Part shown: one piece after another, positions 12,589 to 26,000 of the stretch | Layout of the letters: each line of letters starts with the position of its first letter | Position numbering within the stretch: the first letter of the stretch is position 1 | From: Hippophae tibetana | Lineage: Eukaryota > Streptophyta > Magnoliopsida > Rosales > Elaeagnaceae | Assembly (NCBI GenBank): GCA_037013495.1 | Contig: CM072803.1 | Location: 57,425,627 to 57,489,626, forward strand | Reading direction: 5' to 3' | Length of the DNA stretch: 64,000 bases | Notes under the pieces: generated by a model | Told to the model about the DNA's origin: nothing | What the model saw: the letters and a program-made list of their open reading frames with translations, nothing else | Databases searched by the model: none | Position numbers and translations under genes: made by a program

Positions 12589-14311
12589 TGTTGGTCTCTT
12601 TAAGAGAACATGAATGTGCAAGTATACACGGTCACAAGTAATAAGTGATTTAGTAAGATATCGTTTCCATGGAGATTTGTTACTAATAGTCGTTAAGTAT
12701 TAAAATTGTTTCAACCTAATTTTATCCAAAAATCGATAGTTGGATAGTGTTTAACTAAACTAATTTTTGATAACAATATATAAGAAAATTCTAAGATTGC
12801 AGTTTCACCAAATTAATCCACATGAATCATATTATTTTCTCTTGATTTATGTTCTTGCATTAATTTGTCAACCAAGAACTCCTCATTTATCCATATGTCT
12901 CTTCCGATAACAAATAGACACATCTCGCTAAAATAATTCACTATATTTCTATGAGAATTACATTTACCAAGATTTATTAAGCTCAAAGTTCTCAATAGCT
13001 ACACGTGCAATAAAGGTATATTCCTATCTCATATAAATATATGTTATTTTATCCACGAGCAGAACATGAAAATTCTTATTTCAATTTTATTTAAGGTTCA
13101 CAAATCAGTTAATTAATCTTCCAACAATCAAAAGCATTAAGCACAGATAGATTAAACAAATTAAAAACATCTCATAAATCATTCAAAAATAATTAATTTA
13201 AGCTACATTGTAACCCTAGAACAAATAATTTAGTTCATAGCAAAATTGATATTACAATACGAAAATATTTAGACATTTCAAAGAAATAAAATTAAAAGAA
13301 AAATATTAGAAGAAACTCTTTCATGATTCCTCAATGAAAAATAAAAATCCTTCCCTTTTCTTCTTCTTTGTTGTCTCATTTCTCTCTATTTTTACCTAAC
13401 AAAATAACAACACAAGTAAAAAAAAATAGCTTCTGCGTGTTCTCTCTATTTTTCAAACACACAGAGTAAAAACTAAAAACTCGTTCTTTCTTCCCCATGT
13501 CTCCAAAATATACATCCCCCAAAATTGTTCAAAACACGCGTGTAGTAGTGGGAGACAAAGTATGAAAAATGAAGCTGGCGAGAGAAATTTTTTGGGTTTT
13601 TATTTTTCAATACGCATGACACATGGCGACATCTGATTCGCTATAAGAATAACACGACATGTGGCAGCTTCATATTGGGAAAAACGAGAAGGTGCATGTG
13701 GCTTCGGTGGATGGTGTCATAGGAAATTATGCATGCAGGCCTGTGCGGAACAGTTGGCCACCACTCGTAGCTCTCTCGCGTGGGGCGTGGGAAGCACGCA
13801 CAATCTAGGCCATTCATGGTTTGATCTAACGGTGTGTGATAGAGGATATGTCTCAAGGAAAATCAAATGTGTAGATAGGTGCACCCCATTCTATGCGCCA
13901 AACTGCGAGATAGGTGGACCCCACCTTTGTGTGCCAAACGGTGCAAAAAGTTATGGAAATCACATCCACTCTCCCACTCCACGTTTGCATCATACTCTCA
14001 TGATCTTCACCATTGAATTTCTAATCTGACGGTGCGTGAAGTGCGTTGAACAATGCGCGTGTGGTACTCCTTTGCTGGGCAAAAAACAAAATTTTTGTTA
14101 ATTGTATTTAAGCCCTCTTTATTAATTCAAATAAATTTTGTTATTTGTAGTCCTTTTTAATTTAAATTGTTTAATTTTCTCTAAAAATATATTTCTTAAA
14201 AAACAAGCAGTAAATAAAAATTTAAGAACTTATAATTAACTAAAAACATTAAGAATATAGCAATTATAATTAATAAATTGGACAAAATAACTCTAATACA
14301 TAGAGTTATCA
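12589..14311 (-). repeat. Athila-like element, 3' LTR
   Basis: The plus-strand ends are TGTTGGTCTC and AGAGTTATCA. It is homologous along its length to 20,758-22,373 and about 107 bp longer. A GC-richer block at about 13,620-14,070 carries short open frames in both LTR copies but no recognisable protein. Confidence 0.92.
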
Positions 14312-14326
14312 CACCTCCAAACTTAA
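14312..14326 (-). other. Polypurine tract of the Athila-like element
   Basis: On the minus strand, 'AAGTTTGGAGGTG' lies directly before the TGATAACTC start of the 3' LTR. This is the expected place and wording for plus-strand priming in this clade. Confidence 0.75.
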
Positions 14327-15527
14327 GATTTTGCTAGTCGTAGAGCAAAAGGAAAGAAATAAAACTAGGATATATGCACTCAAAATAGTGATTTTCAAAA
14401 CATTTTTCATTGGTCATCTAAATAACATAACTCAAAGAAATACAAGAATTTTATCTAAGCATTGAAAGCAATTCAAAAGTATGTTACATTTTCACATTGA
14501 ATTTTCTTGTGTGTGTGAAGTCTTTTCATTTTCATCACATGAAATCCGGATGAATTTATGCAAATATGGAAGCAATTAATTTTAATGAAATCACAAATCT
14601 CATAAGTTCATTTTTCACTTCTCTCTCTACTAATGTAGACAGACACAAAAGCAAAGATTAATAGGACTTTATTAAGCTTGTAATGTATGGCTTAGGCAAA
14701 GGTAGGATAAAAGACAATATTTGGCTTAAATTTTTCCTAAACACGTCATTTTAGGATCAAAACAAGACACCTTCTAACATCTCAATGAATACTTCACCAA
14801 GTTGGGATTCAACTTCACATGCGACAATCGTTATTTTTCTTTTCTTGTTTTTATATATATTTTTTCGATATCTTTTTTAAAAATTACTAACGATGGTTAC
14901 ATGTTAGTGAGATATGGAATATTGATATATATATATATGATTTCTTTTATCTATGCTTATATGTAGGTGACATATAAAAGTATACATAAAGGCTCAAAAG
15001 GGGTATACTATGGGTAAGACATGTAAAGTTGGATAGAAAGGCTCAAACAATTCAAAGATGGCCTAAATCATTTCCTTAGCTACGTATTGTCTAGGATTTC
15101 GCCTCAAGAGAAAATCAAACAAATTCTAGGAACTGTGACACCAAAGGAGATCAATAGACTTGCATATTCACATAAACCTTCTCTAAATTAGCATAACAAC
15201 TCAAAGATCAAGACTAGTGCTCATAAATAGACATTCTTGTTAAAATGAAACTTACTCAAAAATTTGCACACAAACTTAGAAAATATTCACATTTTTCAAC
15301 GAGCTATACATTAGTCCAAGAAGCACCTATCTAACAAAATATCAAAATAGAGAAATATTCAAACTAATATGTGTTCAACTAAGTAAAAAAAATAAAAATA
15401 AATAAAACAATGGGTTGCCTCCTAAGAAGCACTTGATTTAGAGTCATTAGCTTGACTTCCTATTTCTTTGCTTAAGGTAGGGTTAGATAACAAAACGATG
15501 GAATTTTGACGATCAATGTCACCTCCC
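14327..15527 (-). other. Athila-like 3' non-coding interior
   Basis: The stretch between integrase and the 3' LTR has no coding similarity. It begins (minus) with the conserved 'GGAGGCAACCCATTG' motif near 15,410-15,425. Autonomous Athila relatives may carry an envelope-like frame here; none is seen. Confidence 0.6.
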
Positions 15528-16726
15528 CTAATAATGTTTGAGTCTTTTCTCATTCACTTGGAAAGTACTTTGTGATTCTTCACCTTTAATCTCAACAGCT
15601 CCATATGGGTGCACTTTGGTAATAATGAAAGGCCTTGTCCATTTAGATTTAAGTTTTTCTGAGAAGAACTTCAAATGAGATTTGAAGAGTAATACTTTTT
15701 GTCCTAGTTCAAAGTATCGATGCAAGATCTTGTTGTCATGCCATCTCTTTGTATTCTCCTTATAAATCTTAGCATTTTCATATGCTTGTAGACGAATCGC
15801 ATCCATCTCATTGAGTTGTAGAAGACGTTTTTTGCCTGCAGCTCTCAAGTCAAAATTCAAATTATTGATTGCCCAATATGCATTGTTCTCTAATTCAACT
15901 CGGAGATGACAAGCTTTCCCAAAAACTAACCGATATGGAGCCATCCCAATGGGTGTCTTGTATGTTGTCCGGTATGCCCAAAGTGCATCCTCTAACCTCT
16001 TAGACCAATCCTTTGTAGAAGGATTTACTATCTTCTCAAGAATCCTCTTCACCTCTCTATTTGATATCTCAACTTGCCCACTTGTTTGAGGATGGTAAGT
16101 AGTTACGATCTTATAAGTGACCCCATATTTGGCAAGGAGGGCTTCAAAATATTTGTTGCAGAAATGAGTTCCCCCATCATTGATGATTGCACTTGGGGTA
16201 CGAAAATGAGTAAAAACGTTTTTCTTTAAGAAATTCAACACCACCTTGGAGTCATTAGTAGGCAAGGAAACTGTTTCTACCCACTTAGAAATATAATCCA
16301 CAGTGATACGAATGTAGAGGTTGTTGTAGGAAGATATAAAAGGTCCTATGAAATCTATACCCCAAACATCAAATATTTCCACCTCAAGAATGTTGTTTAG
16401 AGGCATCTCGTGTTTCTTGGAAATGTTACCAATTATTTGGCACCTATCATAGCATGAGACAAATAAATGTGCATCTTTAAATAGATTTGGCCAGTAAAAA
16501 CATGATTGAAGAACCTTAGCCACTGTTCTTTCTCCTCCAAAATGACCTTCATAGGCTGAATAATGACAATGCCTAAGTATGTCATCAATTTCTTCCTTAG
16601 GAACACACCTTCTAATAATTTGATCTGCACACTACTTAAACAAGAAAGGCTCATCCCATACATAGTACTTGACATCGTGTAAGAATTTCTTCTTCTATTG
16701 GAAAGATAAATCAAGTGGAAGCACAT
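15528..16726 (-). pseudogene. Athila-like integrase remnant
   Basis: The 331-residue frame 15,528-16,523 covers most of a Ty3/gypsy integrase. The three catalytic acidic positions sit in 'WGIDFIGPF', 'IINDGGTHF' and 'GQVEISNRE'. The zinc-finger end and linker continue upstream in another frame to about 16,726. The C-terminal part with 'KVLLFKSHLKFF' follows the family pattern. This is the best preserved part of the element. Confidence 0.85.
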
Positions 16727-16739
16727 TACTTACAATATA

Positions 16740-17265
16740 ATTGACATAGTTTGTGTACCATGGCACTTATATGATCAAAGGAAAATAGTTACTCATCTGC
16801 AAAAGTCTTGCGAATGATAGTCATGTCCAAGACACCATCATTATTCTCCAATATAGATAGATGATCTGCCACTTGATTCTTGGTTCCCTTCTTATCCTTT
16901 ATCTCCAAATCAAATTCTTGTAGTAGGAGTATCCATCAAAACAATCTCGGTTTTGCATCTTTCTTAGCAATAAGATATTTTATGGTAGAATTATCAGTGT
17001 AAAATATCACCTTAGTACCAATTAGACAGGATCAGAACTTTTCAAAAGCATATACAACAATAAGTAACTCTTTTTCTGTGGTAGCATAATTAAGTTGAGC
17101 ATTGGTCAAAGTTTTGCTGGCATAATATATGGCATGGAAAACTCTCTCTTCTCGTTGTCCCAAAACAGCTCCAACTGCAAAGTCACTAGCATCACACTTG
17201 AGCTCAAAAGGTAGATTCCAATCTGGTGCAATAATGATGGGAGCAGTGATCAGCTTCTCTTTCAA
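16740..17265 (-). pseudogene. Athila-like RNase H remnant
   Basis: 'FELKCDASDFAVGAVLGQ' and 'HAIYYASKTL' at 17,032-17,265 are the standard start of Ty3/gypsy RNase H. The rest continues to about 16,740 as broken sequence. Confidence 0.8.
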
Positions 17266-17308
17266 CGCCCAAAAAGCTTCTAGACAATCTTCATCAAAAG
17301 TGAATTTC

Positions 17309-18079
17309 TTATCTTAATTTCTCCAAAAGATTGCAAAGAGGCTTAGAGATCTTGGAAAAATCCTTGATGAACCGCTTGTAGAATCCCACATGACCAAGAA
17401 AACTTCTAATTCCTTTGACAGATGTTAGAGGCGATAGCTTCTCAATAGTCTTAATCTTTGCCCTATCCACTTCAATTCCTTTCGAAGAAATTAACACCAA
17501 GTTTGTCTCTTCAAATCTTTGTAGGACCAAAGAAAGGTTATACAGGCACATATCAAATGAATCACCAAATACTGAGAAGTCATCCATAAATACTTCAATA
17601 AAATTTTCCACCATGTCTGAAAAGATAGCCATTATACACCTTTGAAAAGTAGTTGGGGCATTGCAAAGTCCAAAAGGCTTTCTCCGAAAAGAAAAATTTC
17701 CATATGGACAAGTGAAAGTGGTCTTCTCTTGATCCTCAGGAGTGATAGCAATTTGGTTGTATCCAGAATATCCATCCAAGAAACAATAGAACGAATGTCC
17801 TGCCAATCTATCAAGCATTTGATCAATAAATGAAAGAGGGAAATGATCCTTATGAGTAGCCTTGTTAAGCTTTCGATAATCCATGCAGACTCGCCAACCC
17901 GTCACTTTTCTTATGGGAATAAGCTCATTGTTGCTATTAGCCTCCACTGTAATTCCTCCTTTCTTCGGCACATAATGAATTGGGCTAACCCAAGAGCTAT
18001 CTGAAATGGGATAGATAATACCTACATCTAACCACTTAATGATCTCATCTTTCACTACATCCTTCATGATTGGATTCAA
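17309..18079 (-). pseudogene. Athila-like reverse transcriptase remnant
   Basis: A 256-residue frame holds the RT core: 'WRVCMDYRKLNKAT', 'FLDGYSGYNQI', 'FGLCNAPTTFQRCM'-like wording and the catalytic 'EVFMDDFSVFG'. The upstream RT entrance lies at 18,092-18,310 in another frame. Confidence 0.88.
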
Positions 18080-18418
18080 ACGACGTTGAGACTAAATAGT
18101 AGGCTTGTAATCTTCCTCAAACAAGATCTTGTGCATGCATAATGAAGGGTTGATTCCTTTAATATCAGTTATAGACCACCCCAAAGCTATCTTGTAATTT
18201 CTCAACACTTTTAACAACTTCTTTTCTTTATCTTCATCTAGAGAGGATGAAATAATCATAGGAAGAGTAAACATTTCACCTAAATAAGCATACCATATAT
18301 GATTAGGCAATGTCTTAAGCGCTAATAATTGTTATTTCTCCACAGATGGCTTCAGATGAGTAGATTTATATGGTGTCACAACTTGTGATGCATCAACTTT
18401 AGTTTGAGAACTAAAGAG

Positions 18419-18950
18419 TTATGGAGATGCTTTAAGTAACTTAAGATACTCAAGAGATTCAAGGTTATCAATAAAATTAGCATTCATAAGCACAACTTCC
18501 AAAGAATCAATAGTCAAGTTTTCCGTGAAGCTACTTTCAACTAACTCATTCACTATGTCAACTCTAAAACAATCATCAGATTCACCTGGAAATTTCATAG
18601 CTTTAAAAACATTGAAAGCTACCTCTTGGTCTTGAACTCTTATGGTGAGATCCCCTTTTTGAACATCAATCAAAGTCCTACATGTTACTAAAAATGGTCT
18701 CCCCAAAATAATAGAGATCTCTTTGTCTTCCTCCATATCAAGAATTATGAAATCTGTAGGAAAGATAAACTTGTCTACCTTTACAAGCACATCCTCTATA
18801 ATGCCTCTTGGGTACTTCAAAGACCTATCTGTAAGCTGAAGAGTTACAGTGGTCGGGTGTGCTTCTTCTAGTCTAAGTCTCTGATAGATGGAAAATGGCA
18901 TCAAATTAATGCTGGCACCCAGATCACACAGAGCTCTGCCAAAGAATTTC
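18419..18950 (-). pseudogene. Athila-like protease remnant
   Basis: The aspartic-protease motif 'DLGASIN' is encoded at about 18,900-18,935. It is followed by 'LQLTDRS', 'DFIILDMEED' and 'ILGRPFL', the usual retropepsin order in this clade. Confidence 0.82.
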
Positions 18951-19072
18951 TCACCAATAGTACAAGGAATGGTGAAACTTCTTGGATCTTTAAGCTTAGG
19001 TAGTAGCTTCTTCTATAGGATGGCACTACACTCCTCTGTAAGAGCAACTATCTCAAAATCACCTAACCTTCT

Positions 19073-20460
19073 CTACTTAGACAAGATGTCCTTCATAAAT
19101 TTGACATAACTAGGAATTTGCTCCAAAGCATCAGCAAAAGGAATGTTAATATGAAGCTTTTTAAATACTTCAAGAAACTTAGAGAATTTCTTATCAAGCT
19201 TTTGCTTATAGAAGCGCTGAGGAAACAGAATTGGTGGAGTGTAAGGCTTGAGACTATCTAAAATTGGTTTCATCATGGGATTTTCTATTACTTCATTCTC
19301 TTTAGCTCTCTCTTCTCCATAATCTTGTTTTTCTAGGTCAATAGCTTCAACAATAGGAGTTGGCGGAGAAATGGGCTTTTGTATTTCTTTCAACTCTTTT
19401 CCACTTCTGAGTGTAACTGCCTTACAATGCTCTTTTCCTTCCCTCTTTGGATTGGTTTCAGTATCATTAGGAAAAGCTATTTGAGGGCGATTGTTGACAA
19501 CATTATCAAGTTGACCTAATTGAACTTTGAGATTTATGATAAATGTTGCTTGATTCTGAAGAATAGTCTCATTCTTGGCCATGTATTGAGCAAACATATC
19601 TTCCAGTGATGGCTTTTTCTCTTGTGGTGGAGCTTGATTATGAAAACTTGGAGGATATGTAGGCTTCATAGAAGATGATTGGACTTGATTATTACTCCAA
19701 GAAAAATTAGGGTGATTCTTCCAACTTGGATTGTAAGTGTTGGAATAAGGGTTGTTTTGATTCCTATTGTAGTTGGAAACAAAACAGACAGATTCAGAGT
19801 TGTGAGGACATCTCTCACTGGCATGACTTCCATTGAAAATTTCACATGCAACAAAAGGACTTTGAATAGAATGGATACCCATAGTATCCATCTTCTTCAC
19901 CAAAGCGGTTACTTGCGTAACGTCAATCATGTTTCTAGTCGGACCCATCAAACTATTATAAAATGTTTGAACTTGAAGCCATTTTGGTAAACCATGGTGA
20001 GGGCATCTTCGAAGTAGATCATTATACCTCTCACAAGCTTCATATAATGATTCTAATTCAAACTGCACAAAGATGGTGATTTCATTCCTCATCCTTGCAA
20101 TCTTTGTTGGTGGAAAAAAATTGGCTAAGAATTTTTGAGCCAAATCATCCCAAGTAGTGATAGAACCACATGACAATGAACTTAACCAACTCTTTGCCTT
20201 ATCCCTAAGTGAAAAAGGGAAAAGTCTCAACTGGATAGTATCATCAGTGACTCCATTATGCCTAATGGTGTCACAAATCTCTAAAAAATTGGCTATATCA
20301 GAGTTTGGGTCATCGTGGCGTAAGCCTCCAAACTGAACTAACGTTTGAATAATCTAAATGATCGCATGATTAATCTCAAAATTGTTGGCCTGAATTGCTG
20401 GTCCTCTAAGGCTCGAATGAATCCCACCAACCATAGGCACTGCATAGTCTCTTAAAGATC
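19073..20460 (-). pseudogene. Athila-like gag remnant
   Basis: The 385-residue frame 19,073-20,230 begins in the gag core ('LRDKAKSWLSSL', 'TWDDLAQKFLANFFP', 'ESLYEACERYNDLLRRCPHHG'). It continues into the low-complexity Asn/Pro-rich tail and a basic segment. The N-terminal part is read in another frame up to about 20,460. The long 'C-P-H-H-G' helix region is characteristic of Athila and Tat gag. Confidence 0.85.
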
Positions 20461-20733
20461 TTGGTTCGTCCACTTCAAAAATTTCCCCATCCAGAATTCG
20501 ATGTTTTGAAGTTTCTTGCTTGTCCTTTTTTTAATTTTAAAATAGTTCTCTCAATTTCTAGATCCAACGGAACAATGTCAAGATTTCTTATGCATCGCAT
20601 ACAAAGTCCCAATTTATCCAAAAATCAGAAAAATAAATCTAATAAAGTAAAAATAAAAATAAACACATAAATAAAAGGTTTGAACTAGAATTAGATTGAT
20701 TGGTATTAATATAAACAAAAATAGTAAAACAAA

Positions 20734-20751
20734 TCCCCGACAACGGCGCCA
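20734..20751 (-). other. Primer-binding site of the Athila-like element
   Basis: The minus strand reads TGGCGCCGTTGTCGGGGA, six bases inside the 5' LTR. It is the tRNA-Asp-type site used by Athila and Tat relatives. Confidence 0.85.
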
Positions 20752-20757
20752 AAAACT

Positions 20758-22373
20758 TGTTGGTCTCTTTAAGAGAACATGAATGTGCAAGTATACACGG
20801 TCATAAGTAATAAGTGATTTAGTAAGATATCGTTCCCACGGAGATTTATTACTAATATTCGTTAAGTACTAAAATTGTTTCAACCAAATTTTATCCAAAC
20901 AATCGATAGTTGGATAGAGTTTAACTAAACTATTTTTTATAGCAATATATAAGAAAATTGTAGGATTTCAGTTTCACCAAATTAATCCACTTGAATCATA
21001 TTATTTTCTCTTGATTTATGTTCTCACATTTAATTTGTCAACCAAGAACTCCTAATTTATCCATATGTCTCTTCCGATAACAAATAGACACATCTCGCTA
21101 AAATAATTCATTATATTTCTATGAGAATTAAATTTATCAAGATTTTTTAAGCTCAAATTTCTCAATAGCTACACGTATAATAAAGTTAAGGTTCACAGAT
21201 CAGTTAATTAATCTTCTAACAATCAAAAACATTAAGCACATATAGAATAAACAAATTAAAAACATCCCATAAATCATTCAAAAATAATTAATTCAAGCTT
21301 CATAATTTAAGCTACATTGCAACCCTAGAACAAATAATTTAGTTCATAGCAAAAATTGATATTGCAATACGAAAATATTTAGACATTTCAGAGAAATAAA
21401 ATTAAAAGAAAAAGATTAGAAGAAACTCTTTCACGATTCCTCAATGAAAAAAATAAAATTCCTTCCCCTTCTTCTTTGTTGTCTTCTTTCTCTGTATTTT
21501 TACCTAACAAAAAAACAACACAAGTAAAAAAAATAGCTTCTGCGTGTTCTCTCTATTTTTCAGACACGCAGAGTAAAAACTAAAAACTCGTTCTTTCTTC
21601 CCCACGTCTCCAAAATATACATCCCCTAAAATTGTTCAAAACACGCGTGTAGTAGTAGGAGACAAAGCGTGAAAAATGAAGCTAGCGAGAGAAATTTTTT
21701 GGCTTTTTATTTTTCAATACGCATGACACATGGCAACATCTGATTCACTAGAAGAATAACGTGGCACGTGGTAGTTTCATATTGGGCGAAATGGGAAGGC
21801 ACACGCGGCTTCGGTGGATAGTGTCATAGGAAATTATGCACGCTGGCCCGTGTGGAACATCTAGCCTCCACTCATAGCTCTCTCCGGTAGGGCGTGGGAA
21901 ACACGTACGATCTGGGCCATTCGTGGTTTGATCTGATTGTGTGTGACATACGATGCGTCTCAGGGAACTACAAGATAGGTGGACCCTACCTATATGCACT
22001 AAATGGTGCAAAAAGCTACAGAAATCGCAGCCACTCTCCCACTCCGCGTTTGCATCGTACTCTCCTGATCTTCATCGTTGAATTTTTGATTTAATGGTAC
22101 GTGAGTCGCGTTGAACAATGCACATGTGGTACTCCTTATTTGCATAGCAAATTTTTTTTTTGTTAATTACATTTAAGCCCTCTTTATTAATTCAAATTAA
22201 ATTTTAAATTTTTGTTATTTACAATTAAGTCCTTTTTAATTTAAATTGTTTAAATCCTTAAAAAACTAACAGTAAATAATAATTTAAAAACGTAAAATTA
22301 ACTAAATACATTAAGAACATAACAATTATAATTAATAAATTGGACAAAATAACTCTAACACATAGAGTTATCA
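20758..22373 (-). repeat. Athila-like element, 5' LTR
   Basis: It is the partner of 12,589-14,311, with the same TGTTGGTCTC and AGAGTTATCA ends on the plus strand. It contains a CACGTG core near 21,765-21,770. It is shorter than its partner. Confidence 0.92.
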
Positions 22374-22810
22374 CCTTTTACACCCTTTATTGAGCTTGTA
22401 TGGTTCGAGAATGTCCTTTTTTCCATCTTGGTTTCAATTTTTTTAAAAAAAAAGAGGAAAATGAAGGTTGAAAATGGAATTTTATAAAAAGGGGGAAAGA
22501 TGTCCATGTTCGCCTCACAATTCTTGTTTCTCTTTAAAAACTTGCAGTCTAAGGCTTTATGTCCTGCGTATGATAGTTAAAGCACATCCCTTTGAAGCTT
22601 GACTTCTTAAAAGTTATTTCTCTATATCCCAACTTAGACCATTTACCCAGTTTGTCCTTATTATTATTCTTATTGTGCTTAGAGGTTTTACCATGCTGTA
22701 TCATATAAATTAGCCTCGGGTGCTGATAAGATATACCATTTTTTAGAAAAAAAAGTATTATTGTCTTCTTCCACCTAATTACAACCGAAAGAGTAAAAGT
22801 CAAAATAGCT
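22374..22810 (-). mobile_element. Possible copia gag remnant
   Basis: The minus frame 22,549-22,803 ends in 'FKKSSFKGMCFNYHTQDIKP', which resembles a decayed CCHC knuckle after a basic Lys-rich stretch, as in copia gag. Only part of the metal-binding pattern is present and nothing further supports it. It may be chance. Confidence 0.25.
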
Positions 22811-23033
22811 TCTCAATAGGTATCTTTGTTCTTAAACAAACAAACAAACAAACTTTTTCCCGTGTAAGCACACGGCAACAAAAAGAATTGTGATATTAAC
22901 TAAAAAAATAAAATTGTTTGCACAAAAAAACTTGAAAACATTATCTTAAAATTATCGAAGAGAATGCATTTACAAACAAGTTAAGAATAAAAAATGTATT
23001 ATTCTAAATAAAAATATATAAATACAAATACAA

Positions 23034-23066
<33 letters not shown>

Positions 23067-26000
23067 TTATAAATACACAATTCAAATGATATAAAATAAG
23101 AATAGAGTATAATATAAACATTTATTATTTATTTATTTCAATACATAAATTCAAATTGGCGCAAATAATTATTAGAAAATAATATAAAACAACACTCGTA
23201 AAACTTAACAATAAAAGTATCATTGCAATAATATTAAAAAAGATAAATTAGATAGAGTTAAATTGAACGAATTTAAATGATTGTAATATATATTAAATGA
23301 CATCCAATTATTTTACTTTCAATATGAAATGATGTGCTCAACTTTTTTTTAATAGTAAATGAAACTTCTAAAACAGATCTAATAAGTTTAAAGGGATGAA
23401 TATGTTATTTATAAATTTTATCAATTTATAAATTAGTAATCTAAACAAAACAAACAGACATACAATCGTATGTAAATAGTAAAATTTAGAAATTAAAAAT
23501 AACACACGATATTTTTAAGTAGAAATAACATTAGCCACAATCATGACTTAAGAAGAAAACCAATATTTTTCACTAGACCACTTATCTTTTCAATATGAAA
23601 ACTAAATGTTCAAGTACAAATTTAATCTTATGCGTCCTCCTTAAGATACTACACCAATGTACCTAACTTACGAACTCTTATCCCGTTTTTACAATTTCTA
23701 AGATTAACATGAGTGGTATCCAAACCAATATTCTAATTAGTTTATCGTTAATTAGACATGTTCACGGATCAACCTACAACCAGAGTTATTATATAAAACA
23801 CAAGTATTTGTGTGTATTATAAATGAATTTCAATACCGAACAAATCCTAACTAAAAGATTCAAAATATATTTAAAATAAATCAAATCAATTAACAAAACT
23901 TAGAATAAGTAAATTAAGCATAATTTTAATAAAAATATTTTTTAAAAAATTTAATAATTAAATCAAATAATTATGGTTACATACAAAATTATTTAATTTA
24001 AATATGAAAAAACTTAACAAAGAAAAAATTATATGAATATAAAAATATGAAATAAAATGGTTAAAAATATAAGAATATAAAAAATCAAATATGATCACGC
24101 ATTAATCTCCAAGATGAGTAGCCCTCTGCATAATCTCACAAATTAATATGGATGAATACTTTCTGTTCCAAGAGCCAAGAGACATCTTAATATCATGAAT
24201 TAATTTTGGTCCCACTGCATAACCACAAGCTAATTCTAGCACTCTCTACAAATTCCCATATGCTCCATATAATTTCCAATTGCCCGTGTCCCTGATGATG
24301 AGATTTATGGGTTTTTTACGCTTACCTCCTCCTTTAACATTCATTTTTATAAACCATACACATTAAAAAAAATTTAATAATAATTTTACAAATTGATTTA
24401 AATTTAAATAAATAATTTAATATAAAAAATAATTTTAAATATTATAAACATGTATGATTAAATATATAACTATAATATTAAATATGATAGTTATAAAAGA
24501 TATACGATTGTTTAAAATTTAAATATTTATTTAATTGTTTTTGATAAATTTGATAATGAGTTTAAAAATAAGTTTACGTACAAATATTTTGTCCATAAAA
24601 ATAACTAAAACTCATAATTTTTACAATAAAAATTATATTATATTTATAACCATACATCTTGAAGATATCATTATTATTATTATATTTTAATCATTTAATT
24701 GAAAAAAATAAATAAATATATAATCATGTTATCTAATTATATCTAATAAAATATTATCTTCTTAATATTAATGTGATGATTTTGTAACATACATGACATG
24801 CCATAATAAAATGATATATATCAAATAAGAACGATTTGTTGTTTAGAACTTTAAATTTTGCTCCACTTATAGTTTAACTTTAAGACGAGACAAAATGGAA
24901 AGATGTGGTTAGAAGGGTAAGTTTTACTGCGATGGTACAAATTTTTGTCGGATTATCGGTGGGAAGTTAGATAAACATAACAAAAAGGAAGAACGTAGAA
25001 AGAAAAAGGAGAATATTTTATTATACCGGACGGAATAACAACATTTCGATTTTAGAATTATATATCTCATTTTAGTAAATATAAATTTAATTATATTAAA
25101 ACTTAAATTAATCCAAAATAATATATACTTATATTTTATTTTTACGATATATTTTTTAAATAATTATATATTTAAATTCTAAAAATTTAAAATCTTATAA
25201 TTATTTAATAATTTTTTATCATTATTTTATACTAATTTGTAATAAAATTTTATCAAAATTATTTATTATAAAAAATTAAATATTTATTATTATTATATAT
25301 ATATATATATTTTAATCATATAATCATTTATTATTACTATTATTATTTATTTGCTTAAAGTTATTGTTTCTTTCTTATTGTAAAATATTTATCATTATCT
25401 TAATTTTTTTAATTTTCCTTTATATATAGAAAAATAAAAAATTACTAAAACTTGTTAAAACATATATTTAAAATTATTTGGTTATCGTTTTTCATTTGAG
25501 GTTTAAAATTTCTCACAAAAGATCTGTAAAAGATTTTAAATAGAAATAGAGGACAAATTCTAAATGGTCTTTACCCCTTTGACAACTTTAGATGTTGTTG
25601 AGATTACCCATTTGTAATAACTTTCCCTTTTCCCCATTAAAACCAATTTTTTTTTATTGTTTATCCCTAATGAATTTATATTCAAAATTAAATATATATA
25701 TTTAAAAATAAAATTTATTTGGTTATACAATCAACAATAGTATCCATAATTTCAATTATATTTTGAAAATATAATATGATTTATTGGTGCTTCATTTACT
25801 ATAGAGTTATTGAATCTTCGACAATCTTTATATTTTAAAAAGTATATAAAAAAATTCATTATCATGTGTTAAAAATAATAAAGATATTATAAATATAAAT
25901 ACACATTAATGATTTTATCTTATACAATATGGTAGTTGCTTAAAGTTGAAAAAAAATTAATAATGAAAAATTATAAAAAAATAACACCATTAAAATATAT

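Larger units (their letters stand above)
12589..22373 (-). mobile_element. Full-length Athila-like Ty3/gypsy element (9,785 bp)
   Basis: Two LTRs (1,723 and 1,616 bp) bound an interior with primer site, gag, protease, RT, RNase H and integrase in gypsy order on the minus strand. The 5-mer CCTTT occurs directly outside both ends (12,584-12,588 and 22,374-22,378), a perfect target duplication. The lineage call rests on the TGGCGCCGTTGTCGGGGA primer site, the 'DLGASIN' protease followed by a 'GRPFL' block, and the 'GGAGGCAACCCA' motif after integrase. No envelope-like frame is visible. The coding part is split into several frames, so it is broken in several places. By eye the LTRs differ at roughly 7-8% over the first 200 bp, suggesting an insertion a few million years old. 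Confidence 0.92.

Noticed and set aside
13661-14029. 122-residue plus-strand frame as a small gene
   Set aside because: It lies wholly inside the 3' LTR of the Athila-like element, antisense to it, has no domain, and the partner LTR does not keep the same frame.
14327-15527. Envelope-like gene of the Athila element
   Set aside because: No frame of useful length, signal peptide or membrane segment is visible between integrase and the 3' LTR.
24230-24310. MicroRNA precursor on the minus strand
   Set aside because: The sequence matches no miRNA family I know and no stable hairpin of suitable arm length could be drawn by eye.
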